From assembly GCF_002165575.1 (NCBI RefSeq), contig NZ_MXQF01000007.1:62001-126000 (forward strand): a stretch of DNA of 64,000 bases, written 5' to 3'. A program made the position numbers and the translations under genes. Source of the DNA: Pseudoalteromonas sp. A601 (lineage in GTDB: Bacteria > Pseudomonadota > Gammaproteobacteria > Enterobacterales > Alteromonadaceae). This document shows positions 8,401 to 17,473 of this stretch, one piece after another. The notes under the pieces were generated by a model. It was not told the origin of the DNA and did no database searches. It saw only the letters and a list, made by a program, of their open reading frames with translations. The first letter of the stretch is position 1; the number at the start of each line of letters is the position of its first letter.

Positions 8401-10707
8401 TTAAAATGCGTAACGTAACATTAGCTGAATGACAGGACCTGCTTCTTCAGATTCAAGCTCGTACTCATCAAAGTCACGGCTGTTTTGGTCATCAAGTGAG
8501 TCAAACTTGTTGAAAACTTCATCTTTACTGGCATCAAGTAAGTTTGAACCAACTAGGCGAAGGGTTACGTCATCCCAGCGCTTTTCAACGAATAGCTCTA
8601 AGTCAGCACCGTAAGAGGTTGTTACTTCTTCACCCACAAAGCGTCCGTATGCATCACCTTGGTTGCGGTAAGTTGCACCAAATGATGCACGTAATGTTGG
8701 TAAATCTTGAATAAAGCCAATGTTATAAACATAATCAGATTGGTCGTTAAATTTACGCTTGCCAAAACTGTCTTCAACTTCACTGTCGAGCCAAGAGTAG
8801 TTTAAGAAGATACCGGTGTTAGGCATGTTTAATGCGCTAAGTGGGGTTGATAAATCAAACTCAATACCTTGAACTGTGCCATCGCCGGTATTTTGTGGTT
8901 GCAGTACAAATGTACCTTCGCCCTCAGAGCCTTCAACACCTGTACTGGCAATTTCGATTAAATCGCTAACGTCACGATAGAATACGTTCACACCGACAAC
9001 ACCACTTTTACCTAATCGGTATTCGTAGCCTAAATCGATACCCCAAGATGATTCTGGTTTAAGGTTTGGGTTACCTAAAAAGTCATTATCAGCGAGTTCT
9101 TCTTCAAGTAAGGCGGGTGTCATGTAGTCAAAGTCAGGGCGACGTAAGCTACGTGCAACAGAGGCACTCACCCGACCATTATCACTTACGCTGTAACGAA
9201 AGTGAGCCGACGGTAAGAAAAAGTCATAATCATTTTCGGCTGTTACGCCCTCATTGGTATCGTTAATGCTTGAGTCAGTTGACTCCCAACGCACACCCAT
9301 TTCCCATGAGAACACATCAGCTTCGTGTTTAATGAGTGCAAATAAATCAAAGCGGTCTTCTTCAAGCGTATTAACGCCTCCGTCTACTGCTTCAAACTCG
9401 TTATTGAATACAGCGAGTGACATAGGTGTCTGGTAAAATTGGTCCCAGCTAGTAAGTGTTTGCTCACTCTCATCTTCAGCTTCAAAAATTGCGGTGTCAC
9501 GTTCTTTACCTTGTACAAAAGCACCAAACTGAATTTCTTTTGAATCACCGACTAGTAAACTGTGCTGCCATTGTAATGACCACTCTTTATCATCGATATC
9601 AACGGTTTCTTCTGCTTCTTCAAAAACCATGGGTAGTTCGGATGTATCAAGCTCAACTTCTTGCTCGTAAACGGACTCTTCAAAGCTTGCATAGCCTACT
9701 TTGAACTTACTGGTACCGCCCAATAACGGTAATTCATAACCTGAGTTAATGTTGTAGTTAGTTTGGTCAATAAACGAAACGTTTGCGTTATCAGAAAGTA
9801 AATTACCGCCTTCTACAACCGATCCTGACGTGGCCGTTGCGTCGTCATACTCAAAAGAGCGTTCGTCTTCGGTACGGTCGGTATCAACCCACATGGCGCT
9901 AATATCAAATTTGCCGCCATTATCAAATACTTTTTCAAAGCTGGCATTGAGTGATGTGTCATCACCATCTCGGGTATCAGATTGATCTTCACGGTTATCA
10001 AAATCATCTGTAGCGTAATTAGGGTTATTTTCAGGGCTATCGCCATAACGGATGCTTGATTTTTGTTTTGGGTTATAACGACCTTGTAAATTAGCACCTA
10101 ATAGTAAACGGCCACCTGCAAACTCAGTACCGTAAACACCGGCAAAGCTTTCTTTTAGCTCACCGTCATCATAGCGTAAGCCACCTGCGCGAATGTAACC
10201 ACCGTCTAAGCTGTAGCCATCGCGAAGTACAATGTTAAGGGTACCCGCTATTGCATCGGCAGAGCGGTTGGCACTTGATGAACGAATAATTTCTACACGC
10301 TCAATTAATTCTGCTGGAATACGGTCTACAAAAAATGAGCGATCAGCGCCAGCACCTGGCACTTCCTCGCCATTGATAAGTACTTTTGTGTAAGCAGGGC
10401 TTAAACCGCGCATACGTGCGCCGTCAGACTCAAGTACGTCAGATAAAAAAGTAACACTAGGAACACGCTTTAATGCATCGCCCGCTGTGAGAGGTTCAAA
10501 ACGTTGAAAATACTCTTGTGAATATTCAAGTGTTGGTGCTAATTCTTGCGAGCGGTTGCGATAACCAATCTCACCATATACAACAAGCTCTTCAGAGACT
10601 TTTACTTCAGGCTCTGATAGCGATGTTTGCTCTTGTGCATTCACGCTAACACTAAATTGACTCAGTGCTAATGCCGTTACAACAGCATTTAATTTAAATT
10701 GTTTCAT
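8401..10707 (-). CDS. TonB-dependent outer-membrane receptor of the phytate locus
   Basis: Energised outer-membrane transporter, 768 residues. Signal peptide about 1-24 (SVNAQE), a likely TonB box in EELVVYG (about 39-45), plug domain (LKRVPSVTFL, RMRGLSPAYTKVLINGEEVPG, RVEIIRSSSANRSADAIAGTLNIVL), then a 22-strand barrel ending in aromatic F (QLMLRYAF). It is the first gene of an operon with a phosphatase and a phytase and is preceded by a Pho box. The likely cargo is therefore phytate or a metal-phytate complex, but this is inferred from context. Extracellular loops are rich in Asp and Glu. Confidence 0.92.
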   Translation of the reverse strand: MKQFKLNAVVTALALSQFSVSVNAQEQTSLSEPEVKVSEELVVYGEIGYRNRSQELAPTLEYSQEYFQRFEPLTAGDALKRVPSVTFLSDVLESDGARMRGLSPAYTKVLINGEEVPGAGADRSFFVDRIPAELIERVEIIRSSSANRSADAIAGTLNIVLRDGYSLDGGYIRAGGLRYDDGELKESFAGVYGTEFAGGRLLLGANLQGRYNPKQKSSIRYGDSPENNPNYATDDFDNREDQSDTRDGDDTSLNASFEKVFDNGGKFDISAMWVDTDRTEDERSFEYDDATATSGSVVEGGNLLSDNANVSFIDQTNYNINSGYELPLLGGTSKFKVGYASFEESVYEQEVELDTSELPMVFEEAEETVDIDDKEWSLQWQHSLLVGDSKEIQFGAFVQGKERDTAIFEAEDESEQTLTSWDQFYQTPMSLAVFNNEFEAVDGGVNTLEEDRFDLFALIKHEADVFSWEMGVRWESTDSSINDTNEGVTAENDYDFFLPSAHFRYSVSDNGRVSASVARSLRRPDFDYMTPALLEEELADNDFLGNPNLKPESSWGIDLGYEYRLGKSGVVGVNVFYRDVSDLIEIASTGVEGSEGEGTFVLQPQNTGDGTVQGIEFDLSTPLSALNMPNTGIFLNYSWLDSEVEDSFGKRKFNDQSDYVYNIGFIQDLPTLRASFGATYRNQGDAYGRFVGEEVTTSYGADLELFVEKRWDDVTLRLVGSNLLDASKDEVFNKFDSLDDQNSRDFDEYELESEEAGPVIQLMLRYAF

Positions 10708-10756
10708 TGATTTGCTCCGGTTGTCCTTGGTTTGGTGAGCAAACTAAAAAAAGTTA

Positions 10757-10774
10757 ATGACGCTAATGTGACAG
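10757..10774 (-). promoter_or_regulatory. Pho box (PhoB operator) upstream of the phytate operon
   Basis: The minus strand reads CTGTCACATTAGCGTCAT: two 7-bp direct half-sites (CTGTCAC and GCGTCAT) separated by 4 AT-rich bases. This is the standard PhoB layout (CTGTCAT-N4-CTGTCAT) and lies 50 bases before the receptor start codon. In phosphate-starvation promoters such a box replaces the -35 element. Confidence 0.72.
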
Positions 10775-10994
10775 TTTCATCGTTAATGAGTGAAAAAATC
10801 TTTATTTACAGGCTTTCTAATACCTATTTGAGCTTTTAAAACAGCGCTGAAGGTCGCTAAAAATGGCTGTTGCGAGATAATTTATTTATAAACTTTAATC
10901 TGAATGTCATATCAATGAGCCAAAATGACCCTGACGTATAAAATGATCCCGCGCTAGCATATGGATCAAACCAAGCTTAAGAAGATTCAATATC

Positions 10995-11903
10995 ATGCGA
11001 TATAACCCATTTACCAGCCATGTAAAATTAACTAATACGATTATTTTATTCTTGGTTATTGCTGTAGCAATATGCGCTTACTTTGGCGAACTTAAGCAAT
11101 GGCAAGAAATTGCATGGCTCGATATTGTCGGTGAAGGCGGTATTGTGTTGATGACCCTAAGCTGGATAATCGCTTTACTTATCTCACGCCCGCCAGGCAA
11201 AGTAACTACCTTATTAGTGCTGGGTTTAGGTTTGTTTATGTTTTCAGCCACGCTTGATTTACTCGATGAGTGGTTAAAACAACCTTCGCAATTATGGCTC
11301 ACTTGGTTTGAATCATTACCAGCACCATTTGGTATGTCGCTAACCAGTGTTGGGCTTTATTATTGGCATCAAGAGCAGTTTGTTTTAAATTGTCAATTAC
11401 GTCGACGTGAAGCACATTTAAGAGAGCATGAAAAAGTCTGCCCTGTAACAGGGTTATATCGAGTTAACTATTTACATTCGCTAATACAGCAACGCCAAAG
11501 TGAACAACAAGCAGCCACCTTAGGCATTATTGATATTCGAGACTTTGCAAAGTTTAATGCGCAGTTTGGTTTTAGTGAAGGTGATAGGTTACTACGAGAA
11601 ATTAGTGACTTATTAGTAATGAATTGCCGTTTGAATGATGTGCTTTGTCGCTATGCGGGAGATTGTTTTGTTGTGCTTATACCGGGTACAAGTCAAAGCC
11701 AAGCAAAAGAATTATTAGCGCAAATGAAAGCGGCGCTTAACCATTGTGCGTTTAAAGTCGCAAAAAGCAAAGGTGCACAGTTTCAGCATATTTTAACTGC
11801 CACAATGGCTATGGATTTAGCGCAAGACCCAGTGCAGCAAACCAGCCAACTACATCAACAATTACAACAACAAAAGGCGCTTGCAGGTGCAGCAGTATAT
11901 TAG
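10995..11903 (+). CDS. Membrane protein with degenerate GGDEF domain
   Basis: 302 residues. About four hydrophobic N-terminal segments (18-130) are followed by a GGDEF fold (VCPVTGLYRVNYL, IIDIRDFAKFNAQFGFSEGD). The signature loop reads RYAGDCFVVL in place of RYGGEEF: the second Gly is kept, but the catalytic Glu has become Cys and the first Gly Ala. Diguanylate cyclase activity is therefore doubtful, and it may only bind nucleotide or act as a partner. The end overlaps the start of the AraC-type gene, so the two are probably co-expressed and may form one signalling unit. ATG start chosen with AAGAAG 10 bases upstream. Confidence 0.85.
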   Translation: MRYNPFTSHVKLTNTIILFLVIAVAICAYFGELKQWQEIAWLDIVGEGGIVLMTLSWIIALLISRPPGKVTTLLVLGLGLFMFSATLDLLDEWLKQPSQLWLTWFESLPAPFGMSLTSVGLYYWHQEQFVLNCQLRRREAHLREHEKVCPVTGLYRVNYLHSLIQQRQSEQQAATLGIIDIRDFAKFNAQFGFSEGDRLLREISDLLVMNCRLNDVLCRYAGDCFVVLIPGTSQSQAKELLAQMKAALNHCAFKVAKSKGAQFQHILTATMAMDLAQDPVQQTSQLHQQLQQQKALAGAAVY

Positions 11904-12876
11904 CCTAGATGATAAGTACATCAGTGCTGAAGGTATTATCACTGCGCTGGTGGAGCTTGCTCAAGGACGTGGGATCCCGCTACATAAGTTGCTCCGTGGT
12001 ACGGGTATTTTTGAGCAAGACTTGTATGATTTATCACAGCGCTTTAGTTTGTCGCAGCTACTGGCATTAATTAGCCAGTTTAAAACCTTAATGAAAAGTA
12101 ACGACAGTGGCTTTTTACTTGGTCATCAATTAGTTAATGACTTTAGCCCTGCAATGCAAAGTGTTCAGCTAAGCCCTACGCTAGGTGAGTCTTTAAAACA
12201 ATTACACCTAATTCGCGCCACGCTTGCGCCTTTATTTTTTACTCGCCAGCATATTTTTCACGATGATTTTTATCTGTACTTACAGCCAAGTGTTGGTATG
12301 GACGAGTCATTAAAAAATTATTGCTTTGAAATTTACAGCGTTGCGTTTATGAGTTTACTCAAAAGAGTTAGCAATCACTATCCGCACTGTTATTTTGACT
12401 TTACCTGTAAACGCCCGCGGCATATTCAAGAATATGAGCAACATTTAGGTTTACGGGTACGGTTTGAGCAACCGTTTACTCGCTGGCATTTAAATAAACA
12501 GTTATTGAAGTGCCCAAACCCAGAATCAAGCACGTTGCGCTGGCAGCAGTGTTTAGCTCAAGTGCAGGGGGGAGCGGTGACGTTTGTCGAGGCTGTGTGC
12601 CAACGAATTCATCAAAATAAAAATAATAGCCTAGTTAGTAGCGCAGAATACTTTGCAATGAGCCCAGCTACGTTTAAACGTAAGTTAAAACAACACGGTA
12701 TGAGTTATTCACAATTACAAGATGAGCAAAATAAACTCAAAGCTCTGCATTTACTGGGGGTTTGCCAGCAAGGTAATGAGCAAGTCGCAGAGCGCTTAGC
12801 ATTTTATGATATTCCCAATTTTCGCCGCGCTTTTAAGCGTTGGACCGGCATTACACCGAGTCAGTTAAAAATATAA
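11881..12876 (+). CDS. AraC-family transcriptional regulator
   Basis: DNA-binding regulator, up to 331 residues. The N-terminal part (about 20-210) resembles the arabinose-binding-type sensor domain found in OruR/ArgR-like AraC proteins (LHKLLRGTGIFEQDLYD, SGFLLGHQL). The C-terminal part carries two helix-turn-helix motifs (SPATFKRKLKQHGMSYSQL, AERLAFYDIPNFRRAFKRWTG). The start is uncertain: TTG at 11881 or GTG at 11887, both inside the end of the GGDEF gene, with no clear RBS, which suggests translational coupling. Targets are unknown, and mgtE just downstream is one candidate. Confidence 0.88.
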   Translation: MQVQQYISLDDKYISAEGIITALVELAQGRGIPLHKLLRGTGIFEQDLYDLSQRFSLSQLLALISQFKTLMKSNDSGFLLGHQLVNDFSPAMQSVQLSPTLGESLKQLHLIRATLAPLFFTRQHIFHDDFYLYLQPSVGMDESLKNYCFEIYSVAFMSLLKRVSNHYPHCYFDFTCKRPRHIQEYEQHLGLRVRFEQPFTRWHLNKQLLKCPNPESSTLRWQQCLAQVQGGAVTFVEAVCQRIHQNKNNSLVSSAEYFAMSPATFKRKLKQHGMSYSQLQDEQNKLKALHLLGVCQQGNEQVAERLAFYDIPNFRRAFKRWTGITPSQLKI

Positions 12877-12938
12877 TAGCTAATTTTAGTCACCCTAAGT
12901 TAGACTCATGTTATTACAATCTTTTACCGAGTTTTAAT

Positions 12939-14291
12939 ATGATTGAGTACCCAGTTGATCAACTCCCTCAGCTTATTGATGAGCTATTACAGTGCGACAC
13001 CACAGCACGAAAAAACAAATTATTAGCTGATGCTAAAGAAAAACTCTCCACTGAGCATTTGTCGCTATTATTCGAAGCCTTGCCAAAAGAGCAGCGCTTG
13101 GAGGTGTGGGAATTACTTGATGAAGACACCCAGCACGAAATATTTATAAATCTAGGCGGTGATAGTTGTCGGTGGCTCTTACAAACCTTAGATGAAACAC
13201 AAGGCTTTAAGTTATTAGACGAAGTAAGCGTTGCAGAGCTGCTTGAGCTAGAAGAGTTTATTCCTGAGCGTTTTATAGCATATGCTCGCCAGCAACTTGA
13301 TGAAGTACAAACTAAACAATATGAGTTAGCGCAGCAGTTTGATCCAGAACAGCTGGGCCACTGGCTTGATTTTGACGCTTTAAAGGTGTCAGAAAAGCTG
13401 ACCGTTGGTGGCGCACAAAAAATCTTACACAAAGGGCTGCCACAGTTTACCGAAGTGATTTATTTAGTTAGTCGAAAAGGCACGCTTATTGGAGAAGTCA
13501 GTGTAAATAACTTATTAAAAGCCGCAGAATCAGCTTCATTGTTAGAGTATGCCAATTTAGATGTAGCTTCACTGCATGCTGATGACGACTTATATGAAGC
13601 AGCTGAAGTGGTGATCCACAGTGAAGCTATGGCAATGCCGGTGGTAGATGCTGAAAACAAATTACTTGGCCGTTTAAAAATATCCTCTGCTTACGAATTA
13701 CGCCAAGAAGTGACCGATGAAGCGGCTGCTAAAGCGGGTGGTTTACGTGAGGATGAGGACTTGTTCTCAAGCGTTGCAAAATCAGCTAAAAACCGTGGTA
13801 TTTGGTTGGGTATTAATCTAGCAACCGCCTTTTTGGCTTCGTGGTTTATCGGCTTGTTTGGCGCCACTATTGAGCAAGTTGTTGCTCTAGCTGTGTTAAT
13901 GCCTGTGGTAGCGTCAATGGGCGGTATTGCAGGTAGCCAAACGCTTACCGTGATAGTACGAGGCTTAGCGCTGGGACAAGTAACAGATTCGAATCGTAAA
14001 GCATTGCTGAAAAAAGAATTACGGGTAGGGGCCGTCAATGGTTGTGTATGGGCTATTGTTATAGGTGTACTCACTAACCTTTGGTTTAATGATGTTATGC
14101 TCAGTATTACTATTACGGTCGCAATACTGTTGAATTTAGTGGCCGCGTCGCTTTCGGGGGTTATTATACCGTCAATTTTAGACAAAATGAAAATAGATCC
14201 TGCTTTGTCTGGATCTGTTATTCTAACCACTGTCACTGATATTGTTGGCTTTGTGACCTTTTTAGGGTTGGGTAGTTTGTTACTTCTTTAA
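12939..14291 (+). CDS. mgtE: MgtE magnesium transporter
   Basis: Inner-membrane Mg2+ channel/transporter. From the ATG at 12939 it is 450 residues, the family's usual length. The longer reading from 12840 starts inside the AraC helix-turn-helix and is rejected. Domains in order: MgtE N-domain of helical repeats (about 20-130, LLFEALPKEQRLEVWELLDE), two CBS domains that sense Mg2+ (about 135-260), a connecting helix, then five membrane helices (about 285-450) with MPVVASMGGIAGSQTLTVIVRGLALG in the pore region. It starts 63 bases after the AraC gene on the same strand. No Mg2+ riboswitch leader is recognisable. Confidence 0.95.
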   Translation: MIEYPVDQLPQLIDELLQCDTTARKNKLLADAKEKLSTEHLSLLFEALPKEQRLEVWELLDEDTQHEIFINLGGDSCRWLLQTLDETQGFKLLDEVSVAELLELEEFIPERFIAYARQQLDEVQTKQYELAQQFDPEQLGHWLDFDALKVSEKLTVGGAQKILHKGLPQFTEVIYLVSRKGTLIGEVSVNNLLKAAESASLLEYANLDVASLHADDDLYEAAEVVIHSEAMAMPVVDAENKLLGRLKISSAYELRQEVTDEAAAKAGGLREDEDLFSSVAKSAKNRGIWLGINLATAFLASWFIGLFGATIEQVVALAVLMPVVASMGGIAGSQTLTVIVRGLALGQVTDSNRKALLKKELRVGAVNGCVWAIVIGVLTNLWFNDVMLSITITVAILLNLVAASLSGVIIPSILDKMKIDPALSGSVILTTVTDIVGFVTFLGLGSLLLL

Positions 14292-14532
14292 AAGGTGGCT
14301 AGATTTATTCACTAAATTGAGTTTGAAGTGGGTACGGAAATAGCGAAAGGGTTAGCACTTTTTTGCATTATTTTTGTGAAATGGTTATGTCCATCAGCTT
14401 ATCTGATTTCAGTTTTATTTCTGCTTTATGAATTTTTCGTGAATAAGTGGTCGCAGGCTATTAACTACTACTTTTTTATAATATTGTGGCTTTCTCTGCA
14501 ACCAGAGATTCATCAATTTTAAAGGAAAAATA

Positions 14533-14691
14533 ATGTCAAAAAAGCCAGCTAAAGCTAAGAAAAGTGACGCAAAACTTGCTAAAAAAGAAGTAAAATCAAT
14601 CAAAAAAGAAATCAGTGCACGTAAAGAAAAAGTTGCTAAGCAAAAAGCAAAAATCGGTAAGCTTAAAAAAGCACTTAAGAAGTCAGCTTAA
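14533..14691 (+). CDS. Very small lysine-rich basic protein
   Basis: 52 residues with 21 Lys and 9 Ala (MSKKPAKAKKSDAKLAKK... to LKKALKKSA). There are no aromatic residues. RBS AAAGGA lies 7 bases before the ATG. The central part (about 15-50) is predicted as one long charged helix, and the N-terminus has histone-H1-like PAKAKK. The composition suggests nucleic-acid or other polyanion binding. I do not recognise the family. It is probably expressed alone and is followed by a 14-bp inverted repeat at 14725. Confidence 0.72.
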   Translation: MSKKPAKAKKSDAKLAKKEVKSIKKEISARKEKVAKQKAKIGKLKKALKKSA

Positions 14692-14724
14692 TTTTAAGTG
14701 GCAGCAGAAACGCTGTTTAGTGCT

Positions 14725-14756
14725 CGACAATGATGATAAAGCTATCACCATTGTCG
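14725..14756. repeat. Long inverted repeat between the Lys-rich gene and a receptor gene
   Basis: Two 14-nt arms (CGACAATGATGATA / TATCACCATTGTCG) with one mismatch and loop AAGC. It lies between convergent genes and could act as an RNA hairpin end for either transcript, but no U-tract follows on either strand. Confidence 0.5.
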
Positions 14757-14805
14757 GCATCTCCTTCCTTAACTAATTTTTATAGAAGCTACTCTTTAAC
14801 CATAG

Positions 14806-17301
14806 TTAAAAGCTATAAGTGATATTGCCGTAAATAAAACGGCCATCTAGGCTATATGGTGTAAACGGGCTATAGCTAAATATTTGATTAAAATCACTAA
14901 AGCCAATATTACTCACAGTATCTTGTGGATATTGGTCAAATAAGTTGTTCGCACCGACTGCCACTTTCCATTGCTCAGATGGGCGATACGCCACTTCAAG
15001 ATCAGTGATCCATTTTGCTGCAATGACTTCATCGCCTTCAGGCGTACTTGAAGTATCCGTGACTTCGCCGTAGCGAGTTGCGCGTAATGTTGTTTGAAAA
15101 TCAGCGAAATCCCACGTTGCTGATAGATTCCATTTATCGGCTGGGGTGCCTTCTTCAAAGCGCGTGATTTCACGACGAGCAAAATACTCGTAGTCATCGC
15201 CCAGTGCTTCAAGTTCTGGTGGGTTTTCTTTTACATGAGTCACTTCGGTATCATTAAAGTTCACAGCAGCGCTTAAGCGTAAATCACCATAATTTTCTAA
15301 ATTTAACGAGTAGGTTGCCACAATATCAACCCCTTGCGTGCGTGAGTCAATTGCATTAGTGAAGTAACGAACGCTTTGCGTGTTTAGCTCGCCTGACTGA
15401 GCTAAAATTTCTTCAACTTCAGTCCCTTGTAGATTTTCAGATAACACAATTCGATCATCAATTTCAATACGGTATGCATCAAGCGTTAGGCTTAAATTAC
15501 CTCGAGTAAAGATAAATCCAGCTGTCATATTCACCGACTCTTCAGCATCAAGATCGCGGGCACCAAGCGCTATTGCTGCTGGCTCATCTACTGGGAATAA
15601 GCCAACTTCACTAGGAACACCGTTTTCAAATACCGTGCTCACAGATTTATAACTAGTTTGTGCAAGCGAAGGAGCTCTAAAACCTGTACTAATTGCGCCA
15701 CGAAGCGATAATGACTCGTTAATGCTATAGCGTGATGCAAGTTTTGAGGTAAAGGTACTGCCAAAATCGCTGTAATCTTCAAAGCGCCCAGCTAATACAA
15801 GATTCCAATCTTCAGTTAAATAAGTATCAAACTCAGCAAATACAGCTATATTATAACGGCTTCTATCAGTGGTGTTCTGTGGTGAAAAACCGGCTAATAC
15901 TTGTGCTCCGCCAGCAGCAATCGGATCACCGTTGTCATCAAGTACAGTAATATAAGAAGCTTCTTCACCGGCTTTTATTTGATATCTCTCGTGGCGGTAC
16001 TCAGCCCCAATAGTAACAAACACATCATCAGGTAAGCCAAAGTCAAAACTGTTGTTTGCATCCATGTTTACTAGGTATTGTTCGTAAACTAATGCTCCGT
16101 TATCAAACTCGGTAGGGCTATCTATGCCCATTGAGGTATTTATACTGTTACTTACGCCTAAACCAAAGTCATTTAAACCATAGTTAGTACTTACATCCCA
16201 TGCCCAGTCTTTGGTTTCGCCATTCAGGCCAATAGCAAATGAGTAGTCGTCTACGTCAGTATCAATTTGTGGTAAAAAGCCGTCAGGGTAAACCTCAGGT
16301 AAATTACGTATGTCGCTCGCACGGCGATAAAAACCAGCTGAGTTACCTTTACGATTTGAATAGCTAGCAAATGAATACAGTGACAGCGAATTGTCAAAAT
16401 CGTAGCCTAGGTTGTAAAACAGGGTGATGTCTTCAATATCGGCTTTACCAAAACGGTGGTTATAGCGGTCAAAGTCAAATTCACGTGAGTCTAAAGCATC
16501 ATTTGCATCGCGGCTGTATTGCTCACGTTCGTCTATACCAGAACGATTGGTCGGTTCATTATTACGCGATTCAATAGATATATTAATAAAGCCGTTATCA
16601 GCCAACGAAAAGCCAGCATTAGCACTAGCAGTACGTGAAATACCATCTTTTAGTTTACGGTCGCTGCCTTTGGTAAAGCTTAACCCGCCAGCTTGGTCAG
16701 CGCTGGTGCCTAACAATTGGGGGGAGCCTGCCATTTGTGTGTTGTACTGGCCAAAGGTGTAACTAACGGTTCCACCGTCATCGGCATCCTTAAGGATGAT
16801 GTTGATCACCCCTGCAATGGCGTCAGAACCATATTGCGCAGCTGCACCATCGCGTAGTACTTCAACGCGCTTGATAGCTGAGGTTGGAATATTATTTAAA
16901 TCGACTGCAGTTGAGCCACGCCCTACAGTGCCACCTAAATTTAATAATGCACCTGAATGACGGCGTTTACCGTTGACCAACACTAGAGTGTGATCTGGCG
17001 CGAGGCCACGAAGCACTGCAGGTTTTGCATGATCAGTGCCATCAGCAAGGGTAGCACTTGGGTAATTAAAGCTCGGTAATTGTGCGGCAAGAACTTGGCT
17101 GATTTCTAGCTGACCTGTTGTTGCAAGGTCGCGGCTTGTTAATAAATCTACAGGCACTGTGCTTTGGGCAATACTGCGTAAGCTACGGCGTGTACCAGTG
17201 ACTGAAATAACTTCAACCTCTTGTGCTGTTGTATCCACTATCTGTTCAGCAGCGATTGCAGTCACTGAAGCCCCAAGTGTAGTTGCAATGGCGAGTTGCA
17301 A
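14806..17301 (-). CDS. TonB-dependent receptor with signal peptide disrupted by a 13-bp tandem duplication
   Basis: Outer-membrane receptor, 831 residues as read from an unusual TTG at 17301. Plug motifs (VISVTGTRRSLRS, VLRGLAPDHTLVLVNGKRRH, RVEVLRDGAAAQYGSDAIAGVINIIL) and barrel are intact to the terminal F. The TTG has no RBS and would give a signal peptide lacking its basic n-region. An ATG at 17338 with GGGAT upstream starts a perfect one (MTFFKKLPLQLAIATTLG...), but the two 13-bp copies at 17281-17306 shift it out of frame and it stops after 30 codons. Removing one copy restores the gene. Either it is switched off by a slipped repeat or this is a recent mutation. Cargo unknown. Confidence 0.85.
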   Translation of the reverse strand: MQLAIATTLGASVTAIAAEQIVDTTAQEVEVISVTGTRRSLRSIAQSTVPVDLLTSRDLATTGQLEISQVLAAQLPSFNYPSATLADGTDHAKPAVLRGLAPDHTLVLVNGKRRHSGALLNLGGTVGRGSTAVDLNNIPTSAIKRVEVLRDGAAAQYGSDAIAGVINIILKDADDGGTVSYTFGQYNTQMAGSPQLLGTSADQAGGLSFTKGSDRKLKDGISRTASANAGFSLADNGFINISIESRNNEPTNRSGIDEREQYSRDANDALDSREFDFDRYNHRFGKADIEDITLFYNLGYDFDNSLSLYSFASYSNRKGNSAGFYRRASDIRNLPEVYPDGFLPQIDTDVDDYSFAIGLNGETKDWAWDVSTNYGLNDFGLGVSNSINTSMGIDSPTEFDNGALVYEQYLVNMDANNSFDFGLPDDVFVTIGAEYRHERYQIKAGEEASYITVLDDNGDPIAAGGAQVLAGFSPQNTTDRSRYNIAVFAEFDTYLTEDWNLVLAGRFEDYSDFGSTFTSKLASRYSINESLSLRGAISTGFRAPSLAQTSYKSVSTVFENGVPSEVGLFPVDEPAAIALGARDLDAEESVNMTAGFIFTRGNLSLTLDAYRIEIDDRIVLSENLQGTEVEEILAQSGELNTQSVRYFTNAIDSRTQGVDIVATYSLNLENYGDLRLSAAVNFNDTEVTHVKENPPELEALGDDYEYFARREITRFEEGTPADKWNLSATWDFADFQTTLRATRYGEVTDTSSTPEGDEVIAAKWITDLEVAYRPSEQWKVAVGANNLFDQYPQDTVSNIGFSDFNQIFSYSPFTPYSLDGRFIYGNITYSF

Positions 17302-17314
17302 TGGCGAGTTGCAA
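17281..17314. repeat. 13-bp tandem repeat (2.6 copies) in a signal-peptide coding region
   Basis: The plus strand reads AGTTGCAATGGCG twice (17281-17293, 17294-17306) followed by the first 8 bases of a third copy. The unit is not a multiple of three, so a gain or loss of one copy shifts the reading frame of the receptor gene that reads across it on the minus strand. Confidence 0.9.
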
Positions 17315-17473
17315 AGGTAATTTCTTAAAAAATGTCATAGTTGATCCCATCTGACTATCGTGTTTTAGCGCAGTCTATATAGCCAATTAGGAACAAACAA
17401 ATAACATTAAAGTATAGTATATGTGTAACGAGTACGACTTGTTAACCTATTTTTTATAATGTTAAGCAGGTGT

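Noticed and set aside
10900..10960. Second Pho-box-like sequence (ATGTCATATCAATGAGCC)
   Set aside because: Only one half-site fits; the second is too divergent.
12968..14236. Long minus-strand open frames (154 and 181 residues) opposite mgtE
   Set aside because: They lie entirely inside the MgtE coding region, have Ser-rich translations typical of the reverse strand and match no family.
14328..14522. 64-residue hydrophobic open frame before the Lys-rich gene
   Set aside because: Weak GTG start without RBS and no recognisable pattern; probably leader or intergenic DNA.
14725..14756. Strong inverted repeat read as a terminator
   Set aside because: No U-tract follows on either strand, so it was listed only as a repeat.
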